Positions 19,914 through 29,106 of a stretch of DNA of 64,000 nt are shown one piece after another. The DNA lies in NCBI RefSeq assembly GCF_001586775.1, contig NZ_LQXS01000005.1, positions 1 through 64,000 of the forward strand, read 5' to 3'. A program made the translations under genes and the position numbers. This DNA is from Sphingobacterium populi (GTDB taxonomy: Bacteria > Bacteroidota > Bacteroidia > Sphingobacteriales > Sphingobacteriaceae). The notes below the pieces were generated by a model. It did not search any database and was not told where the DNA came from. It saw only the letters and a list, made by a program, of their open reading frames with translations. Position 1 is the stretch's first letter, and every line of letters starts with the position of its first letter.

Positions 19914-20909
19914 TTAATCTAATAATCTTGGACCTTCTGTATTTACGGCTGAAACGTAGGTATTACAATCTATCTCCTGCTTATCAAGGTGGTTCTTTAT
20001 TGCAATAGTGATAGTTTTCGCCACGGCTTCGCTTTGCGTAATCGCCACTACAGATGGTCCAGATCCTGAAATACCAAAACTCAAAGCACCATATGACATC
20101 GCAATGGCCTTCATCTCCGCAAATTGCGGAATCAGAATAGCACGTACTGGCTCGATGATCACATCTTGCATGCTACGGCCGATCAACGCAAAATCATTTT
20201 GGTACAGACCTGCAACCAATCCTGCCACATTGCCCCATTGCACTACAGCATCCTTTAGTGGCACACGCTCCTTGATGAGCTGTCGGGCGTCTCTCGTTGG
20301 CACATCTACATGTGGAAATACTATTCCTGCATACATTCCTGCCGGAACAGGCAATGGCACAATATCTAAAGGTTCGTAGGAGCGAATAAGGGTTATTCCA
20401 CCCATCAAAGCCGGAGCGACATTATCGGCATGCCCATGTCCGCAGGCCAACTTTTCGCCTTCTATGCAGTACGGCAATAGTTCTTCTTTGGTTAATGGAT
20501 TTCCTAATAAGGCATTGACCGCAAATACGCCGGCTACGGTACTCGCCGAACTAGATCCTAATCCGCTTCCGATCGGCATGTGCTTTACCAATTCGATTTC
20601 GACACCAAATTCTTCTGCCAATCCCAAATCCTCCAACACTTTCATAGCGCACGCGCTAACCGTATTTTGCTCCGGATCGAGAGGAAGTCGACCATCGTCG
20701 CCCTTAATCGACGTAATTCGTACGCCCAGCTGCTTGACTTTCGTCATCGTCACCTCGTCGCCAGGAGCCTCCACTGCGAAGCCCAAAACATCAAACCCGC
20801 AGATCATATTTGCAACAGTAGCCGGAGCGAATACGCGCACTTGATTCAAAATATTATCCTTATTTATTCGCTGATCTACCATGAGCTCCGCACTTTTAAC
20901 TTCATTCAT
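19914..20909 (-). CDS. thrB: Homoserine kinase
   Basis: ThrB phosphorylates homoserine with ATP in threonine synthesis. It is a GHMP kinase: the ATP-binding loop MPIGSGLGSSSAS lies at about residues 111-123, and the C-terminal motif is SFGISGSGPSVVA. The 331-residue reading carries about 22 extra residues before VRVFAPATVANMICGFD, where homologues usually begin, so the real start may be further in; no nearer ATG gives a cleaner choice. It lies 37 bases after thrA and 15 before thrC. Confidence 0.95.
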   Translation of the reverse strand: MNEVKSAELMVDQRINKDNILNQVRVFAPATVANMICGFDVLGFAVEAPGDEVTMTKVKQLGVRITSIKGDDGRLPLDPEQNTVSACAMKVLEDLGLAEEFGVEIELVKHMPIGSGLGSSSASTVAGVFAVNALLGNPLTKEELLPYCIEGEKLACGHGHADNVAPALMGGITLIRSYEPLDIVPLPVPAGMYAGIVFPHVDVPTRDARQLIKERVPLKDAVVQWGNVAGLVAGLYQNDFALIGRSMQDVIIEPVRAILIPQFAEMKAIAMSYGALSFGISGSGPSVVAITQSEAVAKTITIAIKNHLDKQEIDCNTYVSAVNTEGPRLLD

Positions 20910-20946
20910 ATTTTATCTTTTTAGTTAGGTACTTTGATCTTATTAT

Positions 20947-23394
20947 TTATGCACCGATGTTTACCAAATCGGCAAATACGCCTGCGGCGGTGACCTCAGC
21001 ACCAGCACCAGGTCCTTTTACCACCAATGGACGCACCTTGTATCTGTCAGTTGTGAAAGAGATGATATTGTCGCTACCAGATAAGGAGTAGAAAGGATGA
21101 TCAGCCCCCACCATTTCTAACTCGATGAATACTTTTCCATTAGCCAACTTGCCAATATAACGCAACACTTTATCCTCTGCCGCTGCGCGATCGCGCAGAT
21201 CGTTAAAATACGCATCTGATTTCTGTAGCTCTGCGTAGAAATCGGGCACCGAAGTCGCTGCCAAACATGATTCTGGTAGAATATTCCCTAAAACCACATC
21301 TTCTGGTTCGATTTCGTGCCCGGCATCGCGAGCCAGAATCAACATCTTACGCATAAAATCTACCCCGCCTAGATCGTCTCTCGGATCCGGCTCTGTGTAA
21401 CCTAGCTCTTGAGCTTGCTTGACCACGTCATAGAATGATACGCCATCTACGAAATTATTGAAGATATAAGAAATCGTTCCTGATAGGATTGCTTCGATTT
21501 TGAGTAAGCGATCGCCACTCATCATCAGATCCTTGAGCACTCTAACGATCGGCAGTCCGGCTCCCACGTTGGTCTCGTAATGGAAATCAACGCCATAGCG
21601 ACGCGCAGTATCACGCAACAGTTTATAATTGGTAAAGGACCCTGAATTCGCGATCTTGTTGCACGTAACGATGGAGATACTTGCTTTAAAAATCTCCTCA
21701 TAGTAAGTAGATGGCAACGCACTTGCTGTATTATCGATAAACACGCAGTTTGGTAGATTGAACAGCTTCATACGCTCTACAAAGATGGCCAGATCCGACA
21801 CTTCACCTTGCTGCTCTAAAGTGGATTCCCAGGCAGAAAGATCAATGCCCGTGACATCAAAATGCATATTTCGGGAGTTGGCAATACCTACCACTTTGAT
21901 ATCAATATCATTGTGTTCTACAAGAAAATCATGTTGCTCCCGCAATTGCTTATACAGCGTAGCGCCGATATTACCAGTACCCAAGCTAAAGACATGTAAT
22001 GTTTTATTTAACCGAGCGAAAAACGCATCATGTACTGCATTAAGTGCTTTCCCTAAGTTTTCTTTATCGATGATGACGGAGATATTTAACTCAGAGGATC
22101 CTTGCGCTATCGCACGCACATTGATTCCATTGCGCGCTAGTGCTTGAAATAGTTTGCCCGACATGCCGGGTGTGCGTTTCATATTTTCGCCCACGATCGC
22201 CAATACGGAAAGTCCTGATTCGGGCTGCGGCAAGATCAACTTACCCGCAGCGATCTCCAACTCAAACTCTTGATAAATTAATTGCTGTGCTTTGTGCGAG
22301 TCTTGCGGGCTTACCGCAAAAGTAATGCTATGCTCAGAAGAAGATTGTGTAATCAGGATTACATTTATTTGCTCGCGCGCCAGTAAACTAAATAACCGAC
22401 CACTAAATCCCGTACGGCCAATCATCCCGCTACCAATCATATTAATGACCGAGATATCGCCGATAGACGAGATACCTTTGATCGGATACGGAGATTTCTC
22501 ACTTTCGAACTGTATAACCGTACCGTCAAAATCTGGTTTAAACGTATTACGAATTACAATCGGTATCTTTTTGGTAAATGCCGGTAGCATCGTTGGCGGA
22601 TAGATCACCTTCGCACCGAAGTAAGACAGCTCCATAGCTTCTGTGTACGATAGTGTGGCCAACGGAAAAGCTTTAGATACTATGCGTGGATCTGCCGTAA
22701 GCATACCATCTACATCTGTCCAAATTTCGATGCGCTCGGCATCTAGTGCTGCTCCAAAAATTGCTGCTGTATAATCAGAACCACCTCGGCCTAGCGTAGT
22801 AACTCGCCCAGCTTCGTTCGATCCGATGAATCCAGTCACAAAAAGTAATTTATCGGCATGTGTATAGCTCAGCGCCTGAATTAGTGGTATAGTACGATCT
22901 TGATCTACATTCGCCTGTCCAAAATTAGAATCAGTCTTGATGTAAGATGAGGCATCTATAAAAGCGACATCGGGAATTTCTTGTTCCATGATCTTCGATA
23001 CCAAGTAGGTTGAGCAACGCTCTCCGTAAGAGATCAACAAATCCTTACTTTGTAAACTTAACTCCTGCAATACGGCTACGCCTTGCAGCAGCGCATCGAT
23101 TTCATTAAATAAAAGTTTAAGACGTGTGAATACCGGATTCTGCAACTTAACTGGAAGCAATTCCTTCACCACCTCAAAATGTAGTGACTCCATCTTCGAA
23201 AGCCCTTCCTCAAAAGGATTTCCAGAGGCAGCATCTTCTGCCATAGACTGTAGGGTATTGGTAATACCCGACATGGCCGACAAAACGATAATCGGCTTCT
23301 CGCCTGCTTCGTATGATTTCTTAATGATTTTTAGTACAGAGCGAATACTCGCTACCGATCCAACAGATGTGCCTCCAAATTTTAAAACTTTCAT
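20947..23394 (-). CDS. thrA: Bifunctional aspartokinase / homoserine dehydrogenase I
   Basis: This fused enzyme performs the first and third steps of the aspartate-to-threonine route. The N-terminal kinase (about 1-290) shows KFGGTSVGS and TTLGRGGSDYTAA. Two ACT domains follow (about 310-455), the usual site of threonine feedback. The homoserine dehydrogenase part begins at about 460 with GTGNIGATLYKQL and includes ETNVGAGLPIVRVLKD and the LSGTISYIFN segment. I chose ATG at 23394, which gives MKVLKFGG; a reading from 23409 adds five residues. It is preceded by a leader peptide and attenuator at 23428-23559. Confidence 0.96.
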   Translation of the reverse strand: MKVLKFGGTSVGSVASIRSVLKIIKKSYEAGEKPIIVLSAMSGITNTLQSMAEDAASGNPFEEGLSKMESLHFEVVKELLPVKLQNPVFTRLKLLFNEIDALLQGVAVLQELSLQSKDLLISYGERCSTYLVSKIMEQEIPDVAFIDASSYIKTDSNFGQANVDQDRTIPLIQALSYTHADKLLFVTGFIGSNEAGRVTTLGRGGSDYTAAIFGAALDAERIEIWTDVDGMLTADPRIVSKAFPLATLSYTEAMELSYFGAKVIYPPTMLPAFTKKIPIVIRNTFKPDFDGTVIQFESEKSPYPIKGISSIGDISVINMIGSGMIGRTGFSGRLFSLLAREQINVILITQSSSEHSITFAVSPQDSHKAQQLIYQEFELEIAAGKLILPQPESGLSVLAIVGENMKRTPGMSGKLFQALARNGINVRAIAQGSSELNISVIIDKENLGKALNAVHDAFFARLNKTLHVFSLGTGNIGATLYKQLREQHDFLVEHNDIDIKVVGIANSRNMHFDVTGIDLSAWESTLEQQGEVSDLAIFVERMKLFNLPNCVFIDNTASALPSTYYEEIFKASISIVTCNKIANSGSFTNYKLLRDTARRYGVDFHYETNVGAGLPIVRVLKDLMMSGDRLLKIEAILSGTISYIFNNFVDGVSFYDVVKQAQELGYTEPDPRDDLGGVDFMRKMLILARDAGHEIEPEDVVLGNILPESCLAATSVPDFYAELQKSDAYFNDLRDRAAAEDKVLRYIGKLANGKVFIELEMVGADHPFYSLSGSDNIISFTTDRYKVRPLVVKGPGAGAEVTAAGVFADLVNIGA

Positions 23395-23427
23395 ATATTT
23401 AATAATCACGATAAATAAACACCATAA

Positions 23428-23460
23428 AAAAAGCCTCCCTCTTTTCGGAGGAAGGCTTTT
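23428..23460 (-). terminator. Attenuator terminator upstream of thrA
   Basis: On the minus strand a 13-bp stem with one U-G wobble (AAAAGCCTTCCTC against GAGGGAGGCTTTT, loop CGAAAA) is followed directly by a run of seven T. It lies between the leader peptide stop and the thrA start, so it would end transcription before the operon. Confidence 0.88.
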
Positions 23461-23524
23461 GTATAACTTAAGTACGTTGAATCGCTACCATACAAAAACT
23501 TCCCCCGGCAAACTAATCCCGGTG
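23447..23524 (-). promoter_or_regulatory. Alternative antiterminator pairing of the thr attenuator
   Basis: Region 2, GGGGGAAG (minus strand, 23499-23506), can pair with region 3, CTTCCTCC (23447-23454), with one G-U pair; region 3 is also the 5' arm of the terminator. Region 2 with its preceding bases (CCGGGGG) can instead pair with CCACCGG upstream (about 23519-23525), with one mismatch. This is the usual three-state layout of a ribosome-controlled attenuator. The pairings were worked out by eye. Confidence 0.7.
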
Positions 23525-23559
23525 GTAATAATTGTAATAATAGTGATTGATGAGCGCAT
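23485..23559 (-). CDS. thrL: Threonine operon leader peptide
   Basis: A 24-codon reading frame begins with ATG at 23557-23559 and ends TAG at 23485-23487. It reads MRSSITIITIITTGISLPGE and then VFVW. Ten of the 24 codons are threonine (4) or isoleucine (6), clustered as ITIITIITTGI, as in the E. coli thr leader. When charged Thr/Ile tRNA is scarce, a ribosome stalled there would leave the antiterminator bases free; a ribosome reaching the stop would cover them and allow the terminator. It is too short for standard gene callers. Confidence 0.88.
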   Translation of the reverse strand: MRSSITIITIITTGISLPGEVFVW

Positions 23560-23728
23560 GGCAAATAAAATTCTTTCAACAAATAAAGGGTATTATTTTA
23601 AATAATCCAAATAATTAGCAGAAAATTAAACAAATATTTAATTTAAGTTATTTAGCTAATTCTTTTTAGCACATGTATGGGATAAGTACGTGATTGCGAC
23701 AATTATCATAGAATTGAAATAATTTCTC

Positions 23729-23759
23729 TTGCAACTCGCGTATCTATACATTACATTTG
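23729..23759 (+). promoter_or_regulatory. Promoter of the NlpC/P60 gene
   Basis: TTG at 23729-23731 and TACATTTG at 23752-23759 are separated by 20 bases, matching the Bacteroidota -33/-7 consensus in both boxes and spacing. The leader to the ATG would be about 65 bases. Confidence 0.7.
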
Positions 23760-23830
23760 TGGTAAATACATAGAGAGTTGGGGGATTTACACCTAATGAT
23801 CCATTTATTCATCAGCGAAAACGCGATTTA

Positions 23831-24406
23831 ATGAAAACAAAGAAACTAGTAGCAGCAATGCTTTTCATAGGCTTATGTCTAGTGTCGCAGGCACAAACTA
23901 ATCAAACAAAATCCTCTGATCCGGATAATCTGGCCAAAGAGTACTTTTCACAAATTATGGGCGTCGCTGTAAACGCTACTACCAACACCAAGCTTTATCA
24001 ATTTGTATATGAGTGGATCGGCACACCTTATCGGTTAGGTGGCGACTCCAAGCGTGGTATCGATTGTTCTAAGTTTTCGTTGGCCGTATACGAAAATGTG
24101 TTCAATACAACCATCGGTTACAATAGTCGCAATCAGTATGCCAATGTAACTACTGTACAAAAAAATGACCTGCAGCCAGGTGATTTAGTATTTTTTAAAA
24201 TACGGAGTAGAAGCATCACCCATGTCGGTGTTTATTTGGGAGACAACCAATTTGCCCATGCATCTTCGAGCAAAGGAGTGATGGTGAGTAATCTGGACGA
24301 AGCGTATTGGCGTCGCTATTACTTTAGTGGCGGACGCCCTAAGGTAGATCAAGATCGCGTTATGATGGCAAATATCGGTAGCGAAGAAGATAGCAACCTG
24401 AACTAA
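23831..24406 (+). CDS. NlpC/P60 family cell-wall peptidase
   Basis: NlpC/P60 enzymes are cysteine peptidases that cut peptidoglycan stem peptides. The 191-residue protein has a signal peptide (about 1-22, ending SQAQ). The catalytic domain spans about 52-175, with C79 in RGIDCSKF, H131 in ITHVGVYLG and H143 in FAHASSSKG as the probable catalytic set. It has no LysM or SH3 anchor, so it is probably a free periplasmic or outer-membrane-attached enzyme. It stands alone with its own promoter and terminator. Confidence 0.94.
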   Translation: MKTKKLVAAMLFIGLCLVSQAQTNQTKSSDPDNLAKEYFSQIMGVAVNATTNTKLYQFVYEWIGTPYRLGGDSKRGIDCSKFSLAVYENVFNTTIGYNSRNQYANVTTVQKNDLQPGDLVFFKIRSRSITHVGVYLGDNQFAHASSSKGVMVSNLDEAYWRRYYFSGGRPKVDQDRVMMANIGSEEDSNLN

Positions 24407-24438
24407 ACAGCTCTTTTTACAGAGTTTTAAAATACTTT

Positions 24439-24472
24439 AAGTCTGAATGTGTGTCACATTCAGACTTTTTTA
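24439..24472 (+). terminator. Terminator of the NlpC/P60 gene
   Basis: A perfect 13-bp stem (AAGTCTGAATGTG with its complement, loop TGT) is followed by a run of T. It lies 33 bases past the NlpC/P60 stop and before the next gene's start. Confidence 0.88.
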
Positions 24473-24517
24473 TTTGAAAGATTTCCTATTTTTATAGCAT
24501 TCAATCCCATTACAATT

Positions 24518-25036
24518 ATGTCAGTGACAAAAACACTAGTTTTAAATAAAGAGCAGATCCATCAAAAATCTAAACGTATTGCATATCAGATTATAGAAGA
24601 TAATTTTGATGAGACAGACATCGTACTGGTAGGGATTGCTGATAGAGGTTATGTATTTGCACAACGGCTACAGAAACTGTTGCAGGAAATTGCCCCAAAG
24701 ATGAACATCGAACTGATGCGCGTGCAGATCGACAAACTCAAACGGCAGCTAGACGCCAGTGCTGATCAAGATCTGAGCCTTGCGCAAGATAAAGTAATTG
24801 TATTGGTAGACGATGTGCTGAATAGTGGTCGCACATTGGCTTATGGCTTAGGATTATTTTTAAATACGCCTCTGAAAAAGATGCGCACGGCTGTACTGAT
24901 AGACCGTAGCCACCATTCTTTTCCTATTTTTAGCGATTACTTTGGACTCAAACTTTCTACTATCTTAAAAGAGCATGTAGAGGTAGAATTTGAAGAGTAT
25001 GATGGTGTAGAAGCAGACGCCGCTTACTTATCGTAA
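24518..25036 (+). CDS. PyrR-like phosphoribosyltransferase
   Basis: The 172-residue protein shows the type I phosphoribosyltransferase PRPP-binding loop VIVLVDDVLNSGRTLAYGL and the early VGIADRGY segment. It resembles PyrR, which binds uracil and UMP, but no pyrimidine genes are nearby. In Bacteroidota, stand-alone members of this group have no settled role, so a salvage or regulatory function is open. I chose ATG at 24518 (MSVTKTLVL) because the longer reading from 24449 would begin inside the upstream terminator. Its stop is one base from the stop of the convergent transglycosylase gene. Confidence 0.88.
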   Translation: MSVTKTLVLNKEQIHQKSKRIAYQIIEDNFDETDIVLVGIADRGYVFAQRLQKLLQEIAPKMNIELMRVQIDKLKRQLDASADQDLSLAQDKVIVLVDDVLNSGRTLAYGLGLFLNTPLKKMRTAVLIDRSHHSFPIFSDYFGLKLSTILKEHVEVEFEEYDGVEADAAYLS

Positions 25037-25037
25037 T

Positions 25038-26483
25038 TTAGATTCGACCTTTGCCACGAGCAACTTTGATTTTCTGACCTATCGATAGATGACTACTCTT
25101 AATATTATTGTCTGCTTTCAATTGTGCGATCGTTGCTCCCTTGTACCGAGAAGCAATTCCGGTTAACGTGTCTCCTTTTTTCACGGTGTGTACTACATAA
25201 GCTACTTGCTTGACTGGCTCGACCGTAGGTTTAGCTTTGTTCAGGTTCGACACCAGTCTTGTATCGACACGTGGATCTTCGGTTTTTTCAATCCAAAGTG
25301 TATTTCCCACGGCTACACTCTTGGACGAAAGATCGTTCCATGTTAGCAATTCTGCTACCGTAACGTTATACTTATTAGCTATTGTCGCCAGTGTTTCACC
25401 TGCTTTAACTGTATAATGAACGCCTTGAATATCCTTATCCTCGCCTTGTACGTCCGCTTGGTGTATAGCGATGTATAGCGAAGCATCATCTAAGTTCTCA
25501 CGAATCGGCACGATTAACCTTTTTGGCTGAGCCACTGTGCCATTTACTTTTCCACGTTTAAATGCAGGATTATATGCTTGCATTACTTCTAATGAACAAT
25601 CGACTGCTTGAGCCACCTGTTTCAGATCCACGTACCTATCTATCATCATGACTCGGTAAGGAAATTGTAAATCGGTCCTTTGAGCGACAAGCTGATGCGA
25701 ATCAGCATGCTTCAACACATACGACATGGCAATAAATTTCGGAATATAATTGCGCGTTTCCTGCGGTAGATACGGGGAAAGTTCCCAAAATGTAGGTGCA
25801 TGTAGTCCTGATCGCTGAATTGCACGTCGAACGCAGCCACGGCCACAATTGTAGGAAGCCAATGCTAGCAGCCAATCGTTGAACTCATCGTAAGCGCCCG
25901 TCAAATATTGGGATACTGCATATGTACTCAAATACACATCCTTACGCTCGTCTACGTAGCTATCTATTGCAAGATTATACCCTTTGGCTGTACCATAAAT
26001 AAACTGCCAAGGGCCTAAAGCACCAGAGGAAGATAAAGTGTGTGGATTCAGCGACGATTCAACAACGGACAAGTATTTGACCTCTTCAGGTATGTTTGTT
26101 TCTGCAAAAATCTGCTCATATATCGGGAAATAGTATTCACTAAGCCCTAATAGCTTTTCCATGTAAGGCTTATAATTGGGCGAGATGTACTTATCAAGAT
26201 ATGATTTGACCAGATGATTATATTCTAGCGGAATGGTTTTTTGCATACGCTGAATGCGCTGTCCTACTACCACATCATCATGCGAAAAATTGATCTGTGC
26301 GCCATGCGCTTCTTTAATGGAATCGAGCTGCAGTGAGACGGACTCCCTCTCCTGCTCGAATTGTTTTTGGATGGAGTGCAACAATGGTTTTCGGAGTACG
26401 TTTCTTGTCCTTTTTTGAGCAATAGTCGTTTGTTGGAAAACCACTACAGAAATCAATAGTAATAATTTTATTTTATTGTCCAT
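25038..26483 (-). CDS. MltD-like lytic transglycosylase with LysM domains
   Basis: Lytic transglycosylases cleave peptidoglycan glycan strands to 1,6-anhydromuropeptides. The 481-residue protein has a signal peptide (about 1-22), an SLT domain at about 120-225 with catalytic E142 (VVESSLNP) and GALGPWQF, and two clear LysM domains at about 355-398 and 430-474. A third weaker LysM-like stretch lies near 280-325. I chose ATG at 26483 (MDNKIKLLLL), which gives a proper signal peptide; the longer reading from 26555 starts with an unlikely leader. Confidence 0.93.
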   Translation of the reverse strand: MDNKIKLLLLISVVVFQQTTIAQKRTRNVLRKPLLHSIQKQFEQERESVSLQLDSIKEAHGAQINFSHDDVVVGQRIQRMQKTIPLEYNHLVKSYLDKYISPNYKPYMEKLLGLSEYYFPIYEQIFAETNIPEEVKYLSVVESSLNPHTLSSSGALGPWQFIYGTAKGYNLAIDSYVDERKDVYLSTYAVSQYLTGAYDEFNDWLLALASYNCGRGCVRRAIQRSGLHAPTFWELSPYLPQETRNYIPKFIAMSYVLKHADSHQLVAQRTDLQFPYRVMMIDRYVDLKQVAQAVDCSLEVMQAYNPAFKRGKVNGTVAQPKRLIVPIRENLDDASLYIAIHQADVQGEDKDIQGVHYTVKAGETLATIANKYNVTVAELLTWNDLSSKSVAVGNTLWIEKTEDPRVDTRLVSNLNKAKPTVEPVKQVAYVVHTVKKGDTLTGIASRYKGATIAQLKADNNIKSSHLSIGQKIKVARGKGRI

Positions 26484-26555
26484 TATAAATCCGCAAGATT
26501 GATTTGTTTTAAATGGGCACCCGCCAGGATGCACACTGACCAGCATTAGAAACAT

Positions 26556-26603
26556 AAAAAGCCAAAAAGTTCTGCTAAAGAAAAATTAGCAGAACTTTTT
26601 GGC
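26556..26603 (-). terminator. Terminator of tatA (perfect 18-bp stem)
   Basis: Positions 26561-26578 pair perfectly with 26586-26603 around a 7-base loop. On the minus strand a T run follows. It lies 21 bases after the tatA stop and upstream of the transglycosylase gene. Confidence 0.88.
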
Positions 26604-26624
26604 CGTTATCTATCTAAGATCCTG

Positions 26625-26843
26625 TTATCTTGGATCGTTGATCGAGTCATTTCTTCTAGTATGAGTAGCGTCAGTATCTTCCGCAGTAGGCTCCTCGCGT
26701 TGCCCCTCTTTAAATTCCTTCACTCCTCTACCTAATCCACGCATCAATTCAGGAATTTTCTTCCCTCCGAAAAGGAGAAGAATGATGACGACAATAATGA
26801 TAATTTCTTGCGTTCCTATAAACGCTAAATGTGCTGTATTCAT
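26625..26843 (-). CDS. tatA: Sec-independent protein translocase TatA
   Basis: TatA forms the pore of the twin-arginine pathway for folded proteins. The 72-residue protein has a single N-terminal hydrophobic helix, the [21 protein letters not shown] amphipathic hinge typical of TatA/TatE, and a short charged tail. No tatC is in the window. It is last in a leftward run behind the EnvC-like gene, 101 bases away. Confidence 0.93.
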   Translation of the reverse strand: MNTAHLAFIGTQEIIIIVVIILLLFGGKKIPELMRGLGRGVKEFKEGQREEPTAEDTDATHTRRNDSINDPR

Positions 26844-26944
26844 AATATCTTTTCCTAATTACCTCATAACACTTATCCCAAATGTAGTCACTATCAGGGA
26901 ATAATACTAATTTTTCAATTATTTTGTTACCAATGTAGTTTACT

Positions 26945-28211
26945 TTATCTCGCCAACCAACCGGATGGATCTTGCGGATTTTGACCTTGATATACTCCAA
27001 AGTTAAGTACTGGGTAGCCACGATCTGGGTCATCATCCACAGTACCGATGGTCTGTCCTCTCGATATTTTCTCACCTCGCCGCACAGAATGTGATTTTAA
27101 GTTAGAATACGTAGTGAAGAATTCACCATGTCTTACCACTACCAAACCAGGTAATGCTTGCGCTACCTCGCCATCGAAGACAGCCCTTACAGATGCATTT
27201 GAGCCGGTGCGAATTCCGACATCGAGATCATCGACTGTAACACCTCGTTCTACAGTTTTACGTCCAAATGCGCTAATAATATTTCCTTGTGCTACTGGCC
27301 AAGGTAGACGTCCACGATTCGATTTAAAATCTGCCGAAAGGCGCGTAGCTTCAGGTGTACTATTTAATACGTTAGAACCTGTTTTTTCCTCAATTTTTTT
27401 CTCTGCTTCTACTACCGTTGTACCAGAGCGCTTCGCTTCTGCTTCAGCTAGTTTACGGCGACGCTCTTCTTCTAACCGTTTTGCGGCAGCAACTTCACGT
27501 GCAATGGCAGTACGTATTGCTGCATCAAGTCGTTTTTTTCTCTTGTTGCTTGCTTGTCAATTGACTCTGGAAACCTCGCTCTTCGCGCACTAGTTTGCTT
27601 AGTTCTTGCTGGTGGTTCGACCGGTCTTTCGATATCACGTCGCGCTCTGCCCGCTGCTCAGCCAATAATTTGGCTTGTGTTTGCTTATCAACCTCTAGCT
27701 GTGCAAGCTTCAATTGAATTTCTTTTTGGGTCGCTTCGATCTCTGCGGCCTTTACTTTCCTAGCGTCATTAAATTGCTGTAGATATTTGACCCGCTTAAA
27801 ACCTTGGTTAAAATCGCGAGAAGCGAAGATGAACATCATCTTGTTATATGCGTTCTTATTACGAAATGCAAAAAGTATCATTTTCTCATAATCTCTTCGC
27901 ATCTTCTCCAACTCGGCTTCGAGAGCAGCTACCTCGCGTGTATTTTTAGTGATTTGATTGCTAATAATCTGCAACTCTTTATTAATCGTACTAATCTTAT
28001 CTTCCCGCAGATTCAATTGCTTACTCAATGATGCAACTTCATTTTGGGAAAGTAACTTTTCCTGCAATTTAGCACGTAGGCCTTTCTGGAGCGTAGCAAT
28101 TTCGGCATCTATTCTTTCTCTTTGCTTCTTCAGCTCAGCACTACTTTGTCCGAAACACAAAACCACTGCTAAACAGGCAAAAGCGATACTAAAGATTATT
28201 TTTTTGATCAT
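26945..28211 (-). pseudogene. EnvC-like M23 peptidase, frameshifted at an A7 run
   Basis: EnvC-like proteins have a coiled coil and a C-terminal M23 (LytM) domain and activate amidases at the division site. The first 228 codons show a signal peptide (about 1-22) and heptad-rich coiled coil to about residue 225, then run into a stop. The M23 part continues in another frame to 26945, with PWPVAQGNIISAFG, GVTVDD, RHGEFFTTYSNL and a GYPVLNFGVYQ strand. The break is the run of seven A on the minus strand (27533-27539); six would read GAG-AAA-AAA-CGA and give a 421-residue protein. A sequencing error in a homopolymer is likely; slippage is possible. Confidence 0.87.
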
Positions 28212-28344
28212 AAGAGTTACCGGAACTAGCTATCCAATCATTTGTAAAGAGGCAAAATTAAGGATATTAATCAGTTATGATGACACGTATTCTGGTCTTT
28301 TTTTGATATTTTACGATATTTAACAGATCATCACCTTCTTTTTG

Positions 28345-29106
28345 TTAAAAGGGCATCTCCAATTTCTGGTTGAAGATCACTCTATTGTACTGCAGATCTG
28401 CTTTGACTTGCAACCCTTCTCCTTCTATATTTAGGATTAGGCGCTGTGGAAAAACATGCCCATCGAAAGACCCATATTGATCGTAAGACGCGTCAAGCAC
28501 TTGGCCGAGTTGTTTATCTTCGATTTTCGTTGCATAAGGGCGATTCTTCGCATTCATCCCATATTGAAAGGTCACATTATCTTTGACTCCTGCAATAACG
28601 ACATCATCCTCGCTACTCGCTACTTGTACTTGTGACGAACGCAATAAATCTGTAGACAAGTTGCCCACCAAAACATCTTGCAGTGATTTAAAGGTAATAC
28701 CGGGATTGATGTAATGGTATACATAGGAAAATGGACGGGTGATCAATTCCTTTTTAGGGTATTTGGTTTGTATCTTAATACTATCTGGTGTAATCATCAC
28801 GCGCGCCACCTCAATATTTAGTAATGCAGTGATGGATATCCAAATAGCCTTATCTCGATCGATCCGAATATGAGCGGTAGCATCATGGCTATTTTTGTCC
28901 ATAGTTACTTTTGCTTTGGCCCGTCCTGAAAAGGTGAAGTAATCCAGATTACTCATCTCGAATGTTTTTATCGAGTTATCTGCGATCACATCAGCAGTGG
29001 GTACTTCAGTGGCTTTTACTGTTTGGCGGCGCGATGAGCACGAGGACAAAACAATGCTGGTAGTCATAAATGCACAAAAGCATTTAGTCAATATACTTTT
29101 TCTCAC
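28345..29106 (-). CDS. DUF4292 family lipoprotein
   Basis: The 253-residue protein has a lipoprotein signal peptide with cysteine C23 in VLSSCSS. The rest is beta-rich and matches DUF4292, a Bacteroidota family of unknown function, with the DYFTFSGRAKAKV and VYHYINPG segments. It overlaps the TPR gene upstream by 23 bases and precedes the EnvC-like gene, so the three are probably made together. An envelope role is likely from the lipobox and neighbours; the exact role is not known. Confidence 0.88.
   Translation of the reverse strand: MRKSILTKCFCAFMTTSIVLSSCSSRRQTVKATEVPTADVIADNSIKTFEMSNLDYFTFSGRAKAKVTMDKNSHDATAHIRIDRDKAIWISITALLNIEVARVMITPDSIKIQTKYPKKELITRPFSYVYHYINPGITFKSLQDVLVGNLSTDLLRSSQVQVASSEDDVVIAGVKDNVTFQYGMNAKNRPYATKIEDKQLGQVLDASYDQYGSFDGHVFPQRLILNIEGEGLQVKADLQYNRVIFNQKLEMPF

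Noticed and set aside
27533-27539. Programmed -1 frameshift at the A7 run, as in dnaX
   Set aside because: A -1 slip leads into the wrong frame; restoring the M23 frame needs loss of one base (+1), so the standard mechanism does not fit.
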